Part shown: positions 52,950-62,155 of the stretch, piece by piece
Numbering within the stretch: position 1 is the first letter of the stretch
Layout: each line of letters opens with the position of its first letter
Assembly: GCF_001945445.1 (NCBI RefSeq)
Contig: NZ_MSXW01000022.1
Coordinates: 124,001-188,000 of the forward strand
Origin: Pseudomonas sp. PA27(2017)
Lineage (GTDB): Bacteria > Pseudomonadota > Gammaproteobacteria > Pseudomonadales > Pseudomonadaceae
DNA length: 64,000 bases
Reading direction: 5' to 3'
Position numbers and translations under genes: made by a program
Notes under the pieces: model-generated
The model's input: the letters and a program-made list of their open reading frames with translations, nothing else
What the model was told of the DNA's origin: nothing
Database searches by the model: none

Positions 52950-53708
52950 ATGAATGCACGAATGACAATTATCCGACGCTCGATGGCCAAGAGCCTTCGT
53001 TGCCTGGCAGTTTTACCTGCTTTGATGGCGCTCGGCTATAGCACGCTGACAACTGCCTCCGTCACTCTGCCCGATCAGCTTATCGGCGAGACCCAGCGCT
53101 TTCTTGAGCAGGCAGTTGCAGACTATTTGCAGCGCAGCAATATTCAGGGGCGCCACGAGGTGCAGATCAACCGGCTCGACCCGCGCCTGCGCCTGCCCTT
53201 GTGCGACCAGCCGTTGACGGTCACCCTGGAAACGCCAGCCGAACCGGTCGGCCGGGTGACTATGCGAGTACGCTGTGACGGCACATCACCCTGGACGGTA
53301 TTCGTCCCTGGGCAGGTTCGCCTCTACCGCGAAGTGGTGACCGTGGTACGCCCGATCAAACGTGAAGGCGTGCTCGGTGAAGGTGACCTGATGCTTGCCG
53401 AGCGCGACGTCGGCTTACTCAACCAGGGCTACATGATCGACCTGGAACAGGCGATCGGTCGCAAGAGCACCCGCCCGCTGCTACCCGATCAGGTGCTGTC
53501 GCCTACTTTCATCCGCCAGGCGGAAGTTATCCGCCGCGGCGATCAGGTGGTGATCAGCGCCCGCAGCGGCGGCATCAATGTGCGCATGCCCGGTGAAGCG
53601 CTTTCCGATGGCGCCGTGGGCAAGCAGATCAGCGTACGTAATCAGAGTTCGCAACGCGTGGTGCGCGCGCGAGTGACCGGCCCTGGGCAGGTTGAAGTAT
53701 CGATGTGA
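52950..53708 (+). CDS. flgA: P-ring assembly chaperone FlgA
   Basis: A periplasmic chaperone for FlgI assembly, up to 252 residues. A signal peptide (AKSLRCLAVLPALMALGYSTLTTAS) is followed by the SAF-like core. The C-terminal RRGDQVVISARSGGINVRMPGEALSDGAVGKQISVRN is the family mark. Candidate ATGs are 52950, 52962 and 52983. If the sigma54 promoter just upstream is real, one of the later two is used; the ATG at 52983 begins directly at the signal peptide. I list the longest frame. flgM follows at 145 bp with its own promoter. Confidence 0.92.
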   Translation: MNARMTIIRRSMAKSLRCLAVLPALMALGYSTLTTASVTLPDQLIGETQRFLEQAVADYLQRSNIQGRHEVQINRLDPRLRLPLCDQPLTVTLETPAEPVGRVTMRVRCDGTSPWTVFVPGQVRLYREVVTVVRPIKREGVLGEGDLMLAERDVGLLNQGYMIDLEQAIGRKSTRPLLPDQVLSPTFIRQAEVIRRGDQVVISARSGGINVRMPGEALSDGAVGKQISVRNQSSQRVVRARVTGPGQVEVSM

Positions 53709-53787
53709 GAATGCGTCCGGCCAACGCACTGGCTGACGGGCGAGCGAGGCTGTTTTAGACTGTGCGAGCGACGCGACTTTTTTTGCC

Positions 53788-53814
53788 TAAAGTTTTTCCG
53801 GGCACAGCCGACAC
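53788..53814 (+). promoter_or_regulatory. Sigma28 (FliA) promoter of flgM
   Basis: TAAA at 53788, 15 bp, then GCCGACAC: a 6-of-8 match in the -10 box and exact spacing. It ends 39 bp before the flgM ATG and would give the usual FliA autoregulation of its own anti-sigma factor. Confidence 0.75.
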
Positions 53815-53853
53815 ACTAGGCAAGCGTCCACACACCGTTAGAGGTTTTGCATC

Positions 53854-54189
53854 ATGGTCATCGACTTCAACCGACTCAACAGCTCCACGCCAGCCAGCAC
53901 CAATCGTGCGGGCAGCACCCAGGGCGGCAAGAACGAAGCCATCGACAACAAGGCTGCCGGCAGCACCGCTACGGCCCAGCCAGCGGCAACAGATAGCAAG
54001 AGCGGCGAGTCCGTTCAGCTGAGCAGCGAAGCGCAACAGCTGCAAAAAACCGTCGACAAGCTGCGCGATCAGCCTGCCGTCGATAGCGATCGAGTGGCCA
54101 AGCTGAAACAGGCTGTTGCCGACGGCAGTTATCAGGTCGACAGCCAGCGCGTTGCCAGCAAGCTGCTCAATTTCGAATCCCAGCGCTAG
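53854..54189 (+). CDS. flgM: Anti-sigma28 factor FlgM
   Basis: A 111-residue, mostly disordered protein that holds FliA inactive until it is exported through the completed hook. The N-terminus [16 protein letters not shown] is followed by a Thr/Ala/Lys linker. The sigma-binding helices are [24 protein letters not shown] and [30 protein letters not shown] at the C-terminus. Size agrees with P. aeruginosa FlgM (about 107 residues). Confidence 0.95.
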   Translation: MVIDFNRLNSSTPASTNRAGSTQGGKNEAIDNKAAGSTATAQPAATDSKSGESVQLSSEAQQLQKTVDKLRDQPAVDSDRVAKLKQAVADGSYQVDSQRVASKLLNFESQR

Positions 54190-54295
54190 TCTTCCGGCTC
54201 GCACTGGGGTGTTGGACGCCCGGAAACCGACTTGATGCCAGTCCGCTGCTACAGCAGACGTGCGCCTAGCGGTTCCACTCCAGAGAGTCTGAACC

Positions 54296-54763
54296 ATGAA
54301 CATCACGCCCCTGCTCGACCTGTTCAACGAGGATATCGGCCACGCAGCGCAACTGCTTGAGCTGATCGAAGCCGAATATGAAGCCCTCGGCAAACATGAC
54401 CTCAGTAAACTGCAGGAAATCCTGGCGAGCAAACAGCCGCTTCTGGCCACGCTCGACCAACACGGTAAGAACCGCACGCAAGCGTTGGTAAACCTGCAAC
54501 TGAGTCCTGACCGCTCGGGCTTGAAAGCGCTTGCCGAACGCTCGGACAAGGGCGACGAACTCATTCAGGCCAGCGAACGGCTGAGCGAGTTGCTCGAACA
54601 CTGCCAGGAAGCCAACCTGCGCAATGGCCGAATCATCCGCACGAGCCAGCAATCCACCGCCAGCATGCTCGGCATCCTGCGCGGCAGCGAAACACCTTCG
54701 CTCTATGACAGCAGCGGCGGTACCGCTAAAATCGGCAACAAGCGCCCGCTCAGCCAGGCCTGA
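54296..54763 (+). CDS. flgN: Flagellar export chaperone FlgN
   Basis: A 155-residue cytosolic chaperone for the hook-associated proteins FlgK and FlgL. Helical, with LLDLFNEDIGHAAQLLELIEAEYEALGKHDLSKLQEILASKQPLL at the N-terminus and a polar C-terminus (GRIIRTSQQSTASMLGILRG). It follows flgM after 106 bp and precedes flgZ by 77 bp, the standard Pseudomonas order flgM-flgN-flgZ. Confidence 0.92.
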   Translation: MNITPLLDLFNEDIGHAAQLLELIEAEYEALGKHDLSKLQEILASKQPLLATLDQHGKNRTQALVNLQLSPDRSGLKALAERSDKGDELIQASERLSELLEHCQEANLRNGRIIRTSQQSTASMLGILRGSETPSLYDSSGGTAKIGNKRPLSQA

Positions 54764-54840
54764 CATAACGACAAGATGCGCGGTGAAGCCTCTTCGCCTC
54801 ACCCGACGCAGCAGTACCTTGCCCCGGAGATCACTGGACC

Positions 54841-55590
54841 GTGTCCAACCCCTTCGCTCAGGACTGTGGCCCGCAACCTCCCAAGGTGCTCAAGGCGCCC
54901 GTGGAGATCATTGCCAACCTACGTCTGCTGCAACAACACCATGATCCGCTGACCCTGACTTTTCTGGAGCGCAACCAGCGCTTCCAGAGCTATGTGATCG
55001 AGATCGACCGAGAGCGCAACCTGCTGATTCTCGACGAAATGATCCCCAGCGACGGCGAACGCTACCTGCAAAATGGTGAAGCCTTCAGTGTCGAATCGTT
55101 GCATGACGGCGTACGCATCGCCTGGGAGTGCCCAACGGGCATGCGCACTGGGGAATACCAGGGCGAACGCTGCTATGTCGGCGTCATCCCCGCCGAGGTG
55201 CTCTACCACCAGCGGCGCAATGCCTTTCGCGCTGCACTGAAGCAGTCGGAACAGGTCAAGGTACAGCTAGGCGGAACGCGACTGCGCAATCCTCTCGACG
55301 GCTTGATGCTGGACATCTCGGCATCAGGCTGCAAGATCCGCCTCGCCGGCGACGTCGGCAAGCAGCTGCAACCCGGGCAAGTCTATGAAGGATTCTGCGC
55401 CCAACTGCCGGTCGGCAAGCTGGAAGCGGCCGTCGAACTGCGGCATACCCGCTACGACGACAAGCTGGACGTTACTTTCGCTGGCCTGCATTTCGACAAC
55501 CTCAGCGGCCTCCAGCAGCGCCTGATTGAGCGCTTCGTCTACCAGTTGCAGCGCGAGGCGCGCCGCTTCGATAGCGACACTTTTCTATAG
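54841..55590 (+). CDS. flgZ: PilZ-domain flagellar brake protein FlgZ (YcgR-like)
   Basis: A c-di-GMP receptor that slows the flagellum. In 249 residues the N-terminal YcgR domain spans about 15-125. The C-terminal PilZ domain has the binding motif RRNAFR (about 137-142) and the D-x-S-x-x-G element as DISASGCKI (about 158-166), so c-di-GMP binding should be intact. The start codon is GTG, with a GGAG site a little far away. It converges on the MFS gene with 10 bp between stops. Confidence 0.92.
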   Translation: MSNPFAQDCGPQPPKVLKAPVEIIANLRLLQQHHDPLTLTFLERNQRFQSYVIEIDRERNLLILDEMIPSDGERYLQNGEAFSVESLHDGVRIAWECPTGMRTGEYQGERCYVGVIPAEVLYHQRRNAFRAALKQSEQVKVQLGGTRLRNPLDGLMLDISASGCKIRLAGDVGKQLQPGQVYEGFCAQLPVGKLEAAVELRHTRYDDKLDVTFAGLHFDNLSGLQQRLIERFVYQLQREARRFDSDTFL

Positions 55591-55600
55591 CATTAGCGCG

Positions 55601-56935
55601 TCACGCCGGTGGCGTGGAGGCCGACGGTTGCGAGCTCTCAGTCTGGCTTTCAGTGTTGTCCGACTCGCTCACTACAGGCTCCTGCATCTGTTCCTGCACC
55701 ACCTGCTCATCGACACGCGGGTCAAGCGCCGCCACCAGTGGTGAAGCGGTCATGTTCACCGGCATGGCCACGTGATGCAGCGGTGCGTCGTCGACCTGGT
55801 GCAGGTGGGTGACGATGTTCGAACGAACGCGCCAGACCAGGAACAGCCCGCACAGGCAGAAGAACGCGTACAGCATGTTGGCCCCGAAGAAACGCATCAG
55901 TACGCCGACCAGCAGTGGACCGATACAGGCACCCACCCCGAACGTGACCAACAGCATGGCGGTAAGCGACACGCGCCGATCAGTCTCCACGTGGTCGTTG
56001 GCGAATGCCACGGCCAATGGATACAGGCTGAATTGCAACATGCTGACGATGAAGCCGACCGAGATCAGCAGCAACAGGGGCGCTTCGGAGAGAACGGCCA
56101 GGGGTGAAGCCACCAGCAGCAGTGCAGCCGACATGCCGCGGATCAACTTGACCCGGTCGAAGCGGTCCGAGAGCCAGCCCAGCGGCGCTTGCACGACCAG
56201 GCCGGCGAGAATGCAACAGCCCATGAAGATACCGATCTGCTCGGTGGCCAGCCCCATTTCTGCCGCATACAGCGGCGCCAGACCGTAAAAGGAACCGATC
56301 ATCAGGCCTGCGACGCCGATGGTGGTCAGTGACAACGGCACGCGGCGAAAGAAGAAGCGCATTTCCAATGGTGCAGGTCGCAGGGGCGCCGGGTGCAGAC
56401 GACGGGTCAGCGCCACTGGCACAAGGCACAAGGCGAATGACAGGGCCACCAGCATCAACAGCTCCAGCCCCAGTGTCGGATGCACCACCAGCACCAGTTG
56501 GCCGAGTACCAGGCCTAGGTAGGAAGCCGCCATATAGCCGGCGAACACCAGGCCACGCTGCTTGGTCTCAGCCTGCTCGTTGAGCCAGCTCTCGATCACC
56601 ATGTACTGACACATCATCCCCAGGCCGACCAACACGCGCAGCACCAGCCATGCCGGCAACCAGTCGAGCAGGCCGTGGCCCAATACTGCCGCGGTCACGA
56701 CACCGGCACAGGCCACGTAAGCTCGAATATGCCCCACGCGGGCGATCAGCCGATGGCCGATCTTGCCGCCCAGCACCAGGCCGAAATAATTGGCCGCCAT
56801 CAACGCACCGGCCCATACGCCCTCTCCGGACTCGGCCAGGCGCAACGCCAAGTAGGTGCTCAGCAAGCCGGAACCCAGCAGCATCAGGACGGTGGCGATA
56901 TAAAGGGAACTGAAGGACTTCCAGATCAAGCGCAT
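55601..56935 (-). CDS. MFS transporter (YcaD-like)
   Basis: A 444-residue inner-membrane permease with about 12 hydrophobic helices. The loop between helices 2 and 3 reads GGKIGHRLIARVGHIR, the YcaD-type version of MFS motif A, and a second copy GWLSDRFDRVKLIRG follows mid-protein. A polar, Gln/Ser-rich C-terminal tail of about 60 residues (DDAPLHHVAMP and beyond) is cytosolic. The substrate is unknown. The family is often placed beside flgMNZ in pseudomonads but has no known flagellar role. Confidence 0.85.
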   Translation of the reverse strand: MRLIWKSFSSLYIATVLMLLGSGLLSTYLALRLAESGEGVWAGALMAANYFGLVLGGKIGHRLIARVGHIRAYVACAGVVTAAVLGHGLLDWLPAWLVLRVLVGLGMMCQYMVIESWLNEQAETKQRGLVFAGYMAASYLGLVLGQLVLVVHPTLGLELLMLVALSFALCLVPVALTRRLHPAPLRPAPLEMRFFFRRVPLSLTTIGVAGLMIGSFYGLAPLYAAEMGLATEQIGIFMGCCILAGLVVQAPLGWLSDRFDRVKLIRGMSAALLLVASPLAVLSEAPLLLLISVGFIVSMLQFSLYPLAVAFANDHVETDRRVSLTAMLLVTFGVGACIGPLLVGVLMRFFGANMLYAFFCLCGLFLVWRVRSNIVTHLHQVDDAPLHHVAMPVNMTASPLVAALDPRVDEQVVQEQMQEPVVSESDNTESQTESSQPSASTPPA

Positions 56936-57106
56936 TGGACTGCAACGACTCCTTGTACCGGCTCCGAGAGCAGGCCTATGTTCGACGGGCGACCAGGCAA
57001 GTCACCTTTCATCCAAGGCTACTGGGCTGCCGCTGTGCCATATGGATGGTGCGCGTCGGGCACAGTTCACTGATTCCAGCGGCTCTGCAAACAAATGCAA
57101 AAATGC

Positions 57107-57754
57107 TCATTCGCCAGCGTTGCTTTCCAGCATCGCCAGCCGCGCTTCCAACGCACTTATACGGGCTTCGAGGGCTTCCAGGCGCTGCGTGGAATCACCC
57201 GTCGACGGTTCAGTGCGCTGCGCCCGCTCTTGGAGCTGGGCCTGAGTTTGCTCGGGGTCACCGAGTAGCTGCGCGTAACGATCCTCGCGCTGCCCCGCTT
57301 GGCGGCCGACCTGAGCCACGAGCTGCCGGCCGATCATTCGCTCGAGATGGTGCTGCACCTGCTGAGCGTCGTCGAACTCGTACTGGCGACCGCTTCGCGC
57401 CAGCAGTTCGCCGGTCGTCTGCGGCCCACGCAGCAACAGCAGGCCAAGCAAAGTCACCTGCGGGGCCACCAACTCGAGCGCCTTGTCGATTCGATGCTCC
57501 CAGCGATCGGCTCGGCTGCCCATTACCAGCTTCACGAAGCCCCGCTCTTCCAGGCTTCGCAGCCCCTGCCCTACTGCACCCTGGGTCAGGTTCATCAATG
57601 GGTCACGGCTGGTTTTCTGGTTGCAGGCGAGCACCAGCGCATTGAGCGTCAGCGGATAGGCCTCGGGCGTCGTGGCCTGCTTTTCGATCAGGCAACCCAG
57701 AATGCGCGTTTCAGCAGCGCTCAGCGGAGAAGTGTCGGGGGAATCTTCGGTCAT
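57107..57754 (-). CDS. YceH/DUF480 family protein
   Basis: A 215-residue protein of the UPF0502/YceH family: two winged-helix domains ([41 protein letters not shown] near the N-terminus; [15 protein letters not shown] mid-protein) and a C-terminal coiled coil ([21 protein letters not shown]). It may bind nucleic acid or protein; the function is not established. I chose the ATG at 57754 over TTG/GTG codons further upstream. Confidence 0.9.
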   Translation of the reverse strand: MTEDSPDTSPLSAAETRILGCLIEKQATTPEAYPLTLNALVLACNQKTSRDPLMNLTQGAVGQGLRSLEERGFVKLVMGSRADRWEHRIDKALELVAPQVTLLGLLLLRGPQTTGELLARSGRQYEFDDAQQVQHHLERMIGRQLVAQVGRQAGQREDRYAQLLGDPEQTQAQLQERAQRTEPSTGDSTQRLEALEARISALEARLAMLESNAGE

Positions 57755-57888
57755 GTCGCTCACCAAACCTGGAGGTTGCCCCTAGCGTAGCCCGAGTGCA
57801 GTGAAGATGACATGCGTGAAAGAGATTTTGTCACCATGCAAGTCGCTGATTTTCAAGACACAAAAAATCAATACCAGCAGGAGGTGAG

Positions 57889-57934
57889 AAATGAGAATTA
57901 TTTTTATTGACTAATAATCGAGAATGACTACTAT
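57889..57934 (+). promoter_or_regulatory. Fur boxes and promoter of the PrrF-like sRNA
   Basis: AATGAGAATTATTTTTATTG (57890-57909) resembles the Fur consensus (12 of 19 positions against GATAATGATAATCATTATC), and a second inverted ATTCTC-type half lies at about 57918-57927. They overlap TTGACT (57907-57912) and TACTAT (57929-57934), spaced 16 bp. Iron-loaded Fur would block this promoter. Confidence 0.7.
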
Positions 57935-57940
57935 CTACAT

Positions 57941-58056
57941 CACCAGCCGCGAGGCTGGTTGGATAACCTGAATGCTTCCTGGTCGGATGCTTCCAGTTTA
58001 TCTCCTCATCAGGCTAATCACGGTTATTGACCCGGCTTTTTGCCGGGTCTTTTTTT
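57941..58056 (+). ncRNA. prrF: PrrF-type iron-responsive small RNA
   Basis: About 116 nt from the predicted start to the end of the U-run. It has a 5' hairpin CCAGCC-GCGA-GGCTGG, a central single-stranded core with CTCATCAGGCTAATCACGG, the region I recall as conserved and target-pairing in Pseudomonas PrrF, and a strong terminator. Fur boxes overlap the promoter. PrrF lowers non-essential iron proteins when iron is scarce, with Hfq. Only a single copy is here, unlike the tandem pair of P. aeruginosa. Identity rests on recalled core sequence, length and Fur control. Confidence 0.78.
58029..58056 (+). terminator. Terminator of the PrrF-like sRNA
   Basis: Perfect 8-bp stem GACCCGGC / GCCGGGTC with a TTTTT loop, followed by seven T residues. 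Confidence 0.93.
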
Positions 58057-58189
58057 GCCTGCCATTCCTGACGACACTCCCTTACGGGTGGTCGCAAGCG
58101 ACGTCGGAATTGGCTCTCGGCGTTTTCTCTTTTTCAGGCTAACGCAAACCGTTGCCACGACCGATGCTAGGATCGAGGCGTGCGGATCA

Positions 58190-58264
58190 TGGCGTCCCCT
58201 GCTGGAATCGAACCAGCATCTAGCCCTTAGGAGGGGCTTATTCTATCCGTTGAACTAAGGAGAC
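58190..58264 (-). tRNA. tRNA-Arg (anticodon CCT)
   Basis: Reverse strand: acceptor GTCTCCT pairing with AGGGGAC, D-arm with GTTC, anticodon stem AGCCC/GGGCT with loop CTCCTAA (anticodon CCT), T-arm CTGGTTCGATTCCAGC, discriminator G and encoded CCA. It reads AGG codons. A MITE-like repeat starts 10-23 bp upstream of its 5' end. Confidence 0.97.
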
Positions 58265-58273
58265 CCAATTGAT

Positions 58274-58438
58274 CCGGCGCCCTTGGCAGGCTGTTGAAAA
58301 ACTAGCTGCGTTGCCATCGCGGCGTTAAAAACAGGCTCAAAATGCTCATGTACTACTTGTACACTCCGCTTTTTCGCATGTTTTTGCCTTGCGCTGTCTG
58401 CCTCGCCTACGTTTTTCAACGGCCTGTTTGGGCGCCGG
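58274..58438. mobile_element. MITE-like repeat with 16-bp terminal inverted repeats and matching outer arms
   Basis: CAGGCTGTTGAAAAAC (58287-58302) is repeated inverted at 58411-58426 with one mismatch. Outside these, CCGGCGCCC (58274-58282) and GGGCGCCGG (58430-58438) are also perfect inverted copies. The interior (140 bp between the inner ends) has no convincing ORF. From memory, repeats with GTTGAAAAAC ends are common in Pseudomonas genomes. It separates tRNA-Arg from the oxidoreductase gene and may end the latter's transcript as a long hairpin. Confidence 0.65.
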
Positions 58439-58486
58439 GCGGCATGTTAACCAGCGCAAACGGATTTGTCATGTCGCCACGCTCGA

Positions 58487-61400
58487 TCAGGCAGCCGGCT
58501 CGAATAGTTTCACGACCACTGCCTGGCCGGCCTTGAGCCTTTCCTGCAGTTGTCGCTCATGCATGCGCGCACGCTCTACCGCTTTTTCCTTGACATGCCC
58601 GTAGCCACGAATCTGCTCGGGAAGCTCGGCAATGGCCAGTGCTGTCTCGTAGTGACCCGTACCGAGCGACTCCAGCAACTGACCAACACTGCGCTCGTAG
58701 TCTTCGATCAAGGCCTGTTCCAGTTTGCGCTCCTCACTGCGCGCGAACGGGTCCAGCCAGGTACCACGCAGTACGCGCAGTTTGGCCAGCAACTTGAAGG
58801 CATTGAGCATCCACGGACCGAAGCTGCGCTTGCGGGGCTCTCCGGTTACCGGATCGGTACGGCTGAGCCAGGACGGCGCCAAGTGGAACTGCAGACGGAA
58901 ATCGCCCTGGAACTGAGCGTGCAGCGCTTCGCCGAACGCCGCGTCGCTGTATAGCCGTGCCACCTCGTACTCGTCCTTGTAGGCCAGCAGCTTGAAGTAA
59001 TAGCGCGCCACGGCTTCGGTCAGGCGCTGTCCCGGCTCACTGTCGCGTGCGCGAACGCGGCCGACCAATTGGCGGTAGCGGTCGGCATAGCGGGCATTCT
59101 GATAGGCAGTCAGCCGTGCGACGCGGTCTTCGATGACTTCATCGAGCGTGCTGCAGCGCTTGCTGTCATCTCCCTGCGGGCGAACCAGACGCTCGATGGC
59201 GGCAGAATCGTAGGCGGCACGCCGCCCCCACAGGAAGGCCTGCTGGTTGAACTCGACCGCCACGTTATTCAACTCGATGGCCTTGTCGATGGCCTGTGCG
59301 CTGATCGGCACCAGCCCCTTTTGATAGGCATAACCGAGCATGAACAGGTTGGTGGCGATGCTGTCGCCGAGCAGGCGGGTCGCCAGATGCGTTGCATCGA
59401 CGAACCAGGTTTTCTCGGCCCCTACCGCGTCGACCAGCGCCTGGCGCATCGCAGGCCCCGGCACCTGGGCGTCGGGATTACGGGTGAATTCCGCCGTAGC
59501 GGCTTCGTGGTCGTTGATGACCGCGTGAGAGACCTTCTCATTGAGCTTGGCCAGCGCGTCTTCGCCGGCCGCCACCACCAGGTCGCAACCGATCAGCAGG
59601 TCGGCTTCCCCCGCGGCGATCCGCACGGCGTAGATGTCGTCCTGCCGGGCGGCGATGCGCACATGGGTGTTCACCGGCCCGAACTTCTGCGCCAGGCCGG
59701 CCTGATCGAGCACCGTGCACCCCTTGCTCTCCAGATGCGCCGCCATACCCAATAGAGCGCCCACGGTGGTCACCCCACTGCCGCCGACGCCGGGCAGAAG
59801 GATGTTCCAGGGCCTGTCAAGGGCGGGCTGGCGCGGCTCCGGCAAGGCCACGAACAGCGCCCCGGCACCGAGCGCCTGGGGCTGACGCAGCTGACCGCCG
59901 TGCACGGTGACGAAACTGGGGCAGAAGCCATCGAGGCAGCTGAAATCCTTGTTGCAGGCGTTCTGGTCGATTTCCCGCTTGCGCCCCAGTTCGGTTTCCA
60001 GCGGCAGCACCGACAGGCAGTTGGATTTCACGCTACAGTCGCCACAGCCTTCGCACACCGCGGAGTTGATGAACGCCCGCCGCGCCGGATCGACCAGCTT
60101 GCCGCGCTTGCGGCGTCGACGTTTTTCGGTCGCACAGGTCTGATCGTAGATGATCACCGACACGCCCTTGAAGTCACGTAACTCGCGCTGCACCGCGTCG
60201 AGTTCGCGGCGATGATGGAAACTGGTGATCGGCGCGAAGCTGGAGCGACTCGGGTACTTGTCCGGCTCGTCACTGACTACCGCGATGCGCTTGACCCCTT
60301 CGGCGAAGACCTGCTGGCTCAACTGGTCGACCCGCAACTCGCCATCCACGGGCTGGCCGCCGGTCATGGCCACCGCATCGTTGTAGAGAATCTTGTAGGT
60401 GATGTTCACGCCAGCGGCTACGGCAGCCCGCAGTGCCAGGTGCCCGGAATGGAAGTAGGTCCCGTCGCCCAGATTCTGGAACACATGGGGCGTATCGGTG
60501 AACGGCGCCTGACCGATCCAGGTCACCCCTTCGCCGCCCATCTGGGTAAAGGTATCGGTGCTGCGGTTCATCCACTGGGTCATGTAGTGACAACCGATAC
60601 CGCCCATTGCGCGGCTACCCTCAGGCACCTTGGTCGAGCTGTTATGCGGGCAGCCCGAGCAGAAATGCGGTGTGCGCACGGTGTTGTAACTGCGCGCCGC
60701 CAGGGCTTTTTCCTTGGCATCGAGAAAGCCGAGTCGCGCTTCGATGACTGCACTGTTGTAGATCGGCGCCAGGCGCCGGGCAATCACGCGGGCGATCATC
60801 GCCGGGGTCAGCTCGCCCAGGTTGGGCAACAGCGACTGGCCATGCTCGTCGAATTCACCGACCACCCTGGGCCGTTTACCGACAGGCCAGTTGTAGAGCT
60901 GCCCGGTCAGTTGATCCTCGATGATGCTGCGTTTTTCCTCGACGACCAGAATCTCGTCCAGGCCTTCGGCAAAGCCATGCACGGAAACCGGCTCCAGCGG
61001 CCAGCTCATGCCGATTTTCAATACCCGCAGCCCGATCTGTGCGCATAGCGCTTCGTCCAGGCCCAGGTCATCCAGTGCCTGGCGTACGTCGAGATAGGAT
61101 TTACCGGTCGTAATGATCCCCAAGCGCGGATTGGGCGAATCGAGCATCACCTTGTTCAAGCCGTTGGCATGGGCGAACGCGCGGGCCGCGTAAATCTTGT
61201 AGACGTTGAGGCGCTTCTCCTGGGCCAGGGGTGGATCCGGCCAGCGAATGTGCACGCCGTCCTCGGGCAAGGCGAAATCATCGGGGATCACGACCTTGAT
61301 GCGCTGCGGATCGACATCCACCACCGCGGAAGAATCGACATTCTCGGCGATGGTCTTCAGCGCCACCCAGCAGCCGCTGTAACGCGACAGCTCCCAGCCG

Positions 61401-61954
61401 ATGATGCCGTAGTCGAGGATTTCCTGAACGTTGGCCGGGTTGAGCACCGGCATGGAAGCGGCGATGAAGGCGTGCTCGCTCTGATGGGCGATGGTCGAGG
61501 ACTTGCAGCCGTGGTCATCACCTGCCAGCACCAGCACACCGCCGTGTGGCGATACGCCGGCCGAGTTGCCGTGCTTGAACACGTCGCCGCTGCGATCGAC
61601 ACCGGGGCCCTTGCCGTACCACATGGCGAACACGCCATCGTAGCGCGCGCCTGGAAACAGGTTGGTCTGCTGGCTGCCCCACACCGCCGTAGCGCCGAGT
61701 TCCTCATTGACGCCGGGCTGGAAATGAATGGCGTTCTGCTGCAGAAATTCGCGAGCCTCCCAAAGGCTTTTGTCGAGGCCGCCCAGAGGCGATCCGCGGT
61801 AGCCTGAAATGAAGCATGCGGTGTTCAGCCCGGCAGCGGCGTCGCGCTGCTTTTGCAGCATGGGCAGGCGGGTCAGCGCCTGGGTGCCGGTGAGGTACAA
61901 ATGGCCCGTCGCGAGACGGTATTTGTCGTCCAGACGAATTTCGGCCAGAGACAT
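58487..61954 (-). CDS. Indolepyruvate ferredoxin oxidoreductase, fused large and small subunits
   Basis: A 1155-residue oxidoreductase that decarboxylates aryl (or branched) 2-oxo acids to acyl-CoA with ferredoxin. The order is an IorA-like pyrimidine domain, the CSGCPHNSS loop, a TPP domain with YNDAVAMTGGQP, one Fe-S cluster region CEGCGDCSVKSNC (near residues 635-650) and an IorB-like gamma domain (LLPGVGGSGVTTVGALLG). The C-terminal roughly 250 residues end in DUF6537-like sequence. An AGGAGCG site precedes the ATG. It is divergent from an Lrp-type regulator, suggesting a role in aromatic amino acid breakdown. Confidence 0.92.
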   Translation of the reverse strand: MSLAEIRLDDKYRLATGHLYLTGTQALTRLPMLQKQRDAAAGLNTACFISGYRGSPLGGLDKSLWEAREFLQQNAIHFQPGVNEELGATAVWGSQQTNLFPGARYDGVFAMWYGKGPGVDRSGDVFKHGNSAGVSPHGGVLVLAGDDHGCKSSTIAHQSEHAFIAASMPVLNPANVQEILDYGIIGWELSRYSGCWVALKTIAENVDSSAVVDVDPQRIKVVIPDDFALPEDGVHIRWPDPPLAQEKRLNVYKIYAARAFAHANGLNKVMLDSPNPRLGIITTGKSYLDVRQALDDLGLDEALCAQIGLRVLKIGMSWPLEPVSVHGFAEGLDEILVVEEKRSIIEDQLTGQLYNWPVGKRPRVVGEFDEHGQSLLPNLGELTPAMIARVIARRLAPIYNSAVIEARLGFLDAKEKALAARSYNTVRTPHFCSGCPHNSSTKVPEGSRAMGGIGCHYMTQWMNRSTDTFTQMGGEGVTWIGQAPFTDTPHVFQNLGDGTYFHSGHLALRAAVAAGVNITYKILYNDAVAMTGGQPVDGELRVDQLSQQVFAEGVKRIAVVSDEPDKYPSRSSFAPITSFHHRRELDAVQRELRDFKGVSVIIYDQTCATEKRRRRKRGKLVDPARRAFINSAVCEGCGDCSVKSNCLSVLPLETELGRKREIDQNACNKDFSCLDGFCPSFVTVHGGQLRQPQALGAGALFVALPEPRQPALDRPWNILLPGVGGSGVTTVGALLGMAAHLESKGCTVLDQAGLAQKFGPVNTHVRIAARQDDIYAVRIAAGEADLLIGCDLVVAAGEDALAKLNEKVSHAVINDHEAATAEFTRNPDAQVPGPAMRQALVDAVGAEKTWFVDATHLATRLLGDSIATNLFMLGYAYQKGLVPISAQAIDKAIELNNVAVEFNQQAFLWGRRAAYDSAAIERLVRPQGDDSKRCSTLDEVIEDRVARLTAYQNARYADRYRQLVGRVRARDSEPGQRLTEAVARYYFKLLAYKDEYEVARLYSDAAFGEALHAQFQGDFRLQFHLAPSWLSRTDPVTGEPRKRSFGPWMLNAFKLLAKLRVLRGTWLDPFARSEERKLEQALIEDYERSVGQLLESLGTGHYETALAIAELPEQIRGYGHVKEKAVERARMHERQLQERLKAGQAVVVKLFEPAA

Positions 61955-62155
61955 AAGTCGGCGCTCCTGTTGTTTTTATAGCGACCTGTCAGGTGACACG
62001 GTTAATCACCTGCCTGTTGCATCCACCAGGATCACTGTGAGGATGACTGCCTTAAGCATAGACCGGAGCGTGGCAATTTTTTCTTTCCCATTTATGCCGT
62101 CAACGCCAATACTGCGCATGAACGTTTCGAAAATAATCACAAATCGGAAACGAAC

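Noticed and set aside
57882..57914. Strong AGGAGGTGA site followed by a 7-codon ORF
   Set aside because: It lies upstream of the predicted sRNA start and inside the Fur-box region, so it is probably not transcribed; the purine run is coincidental.
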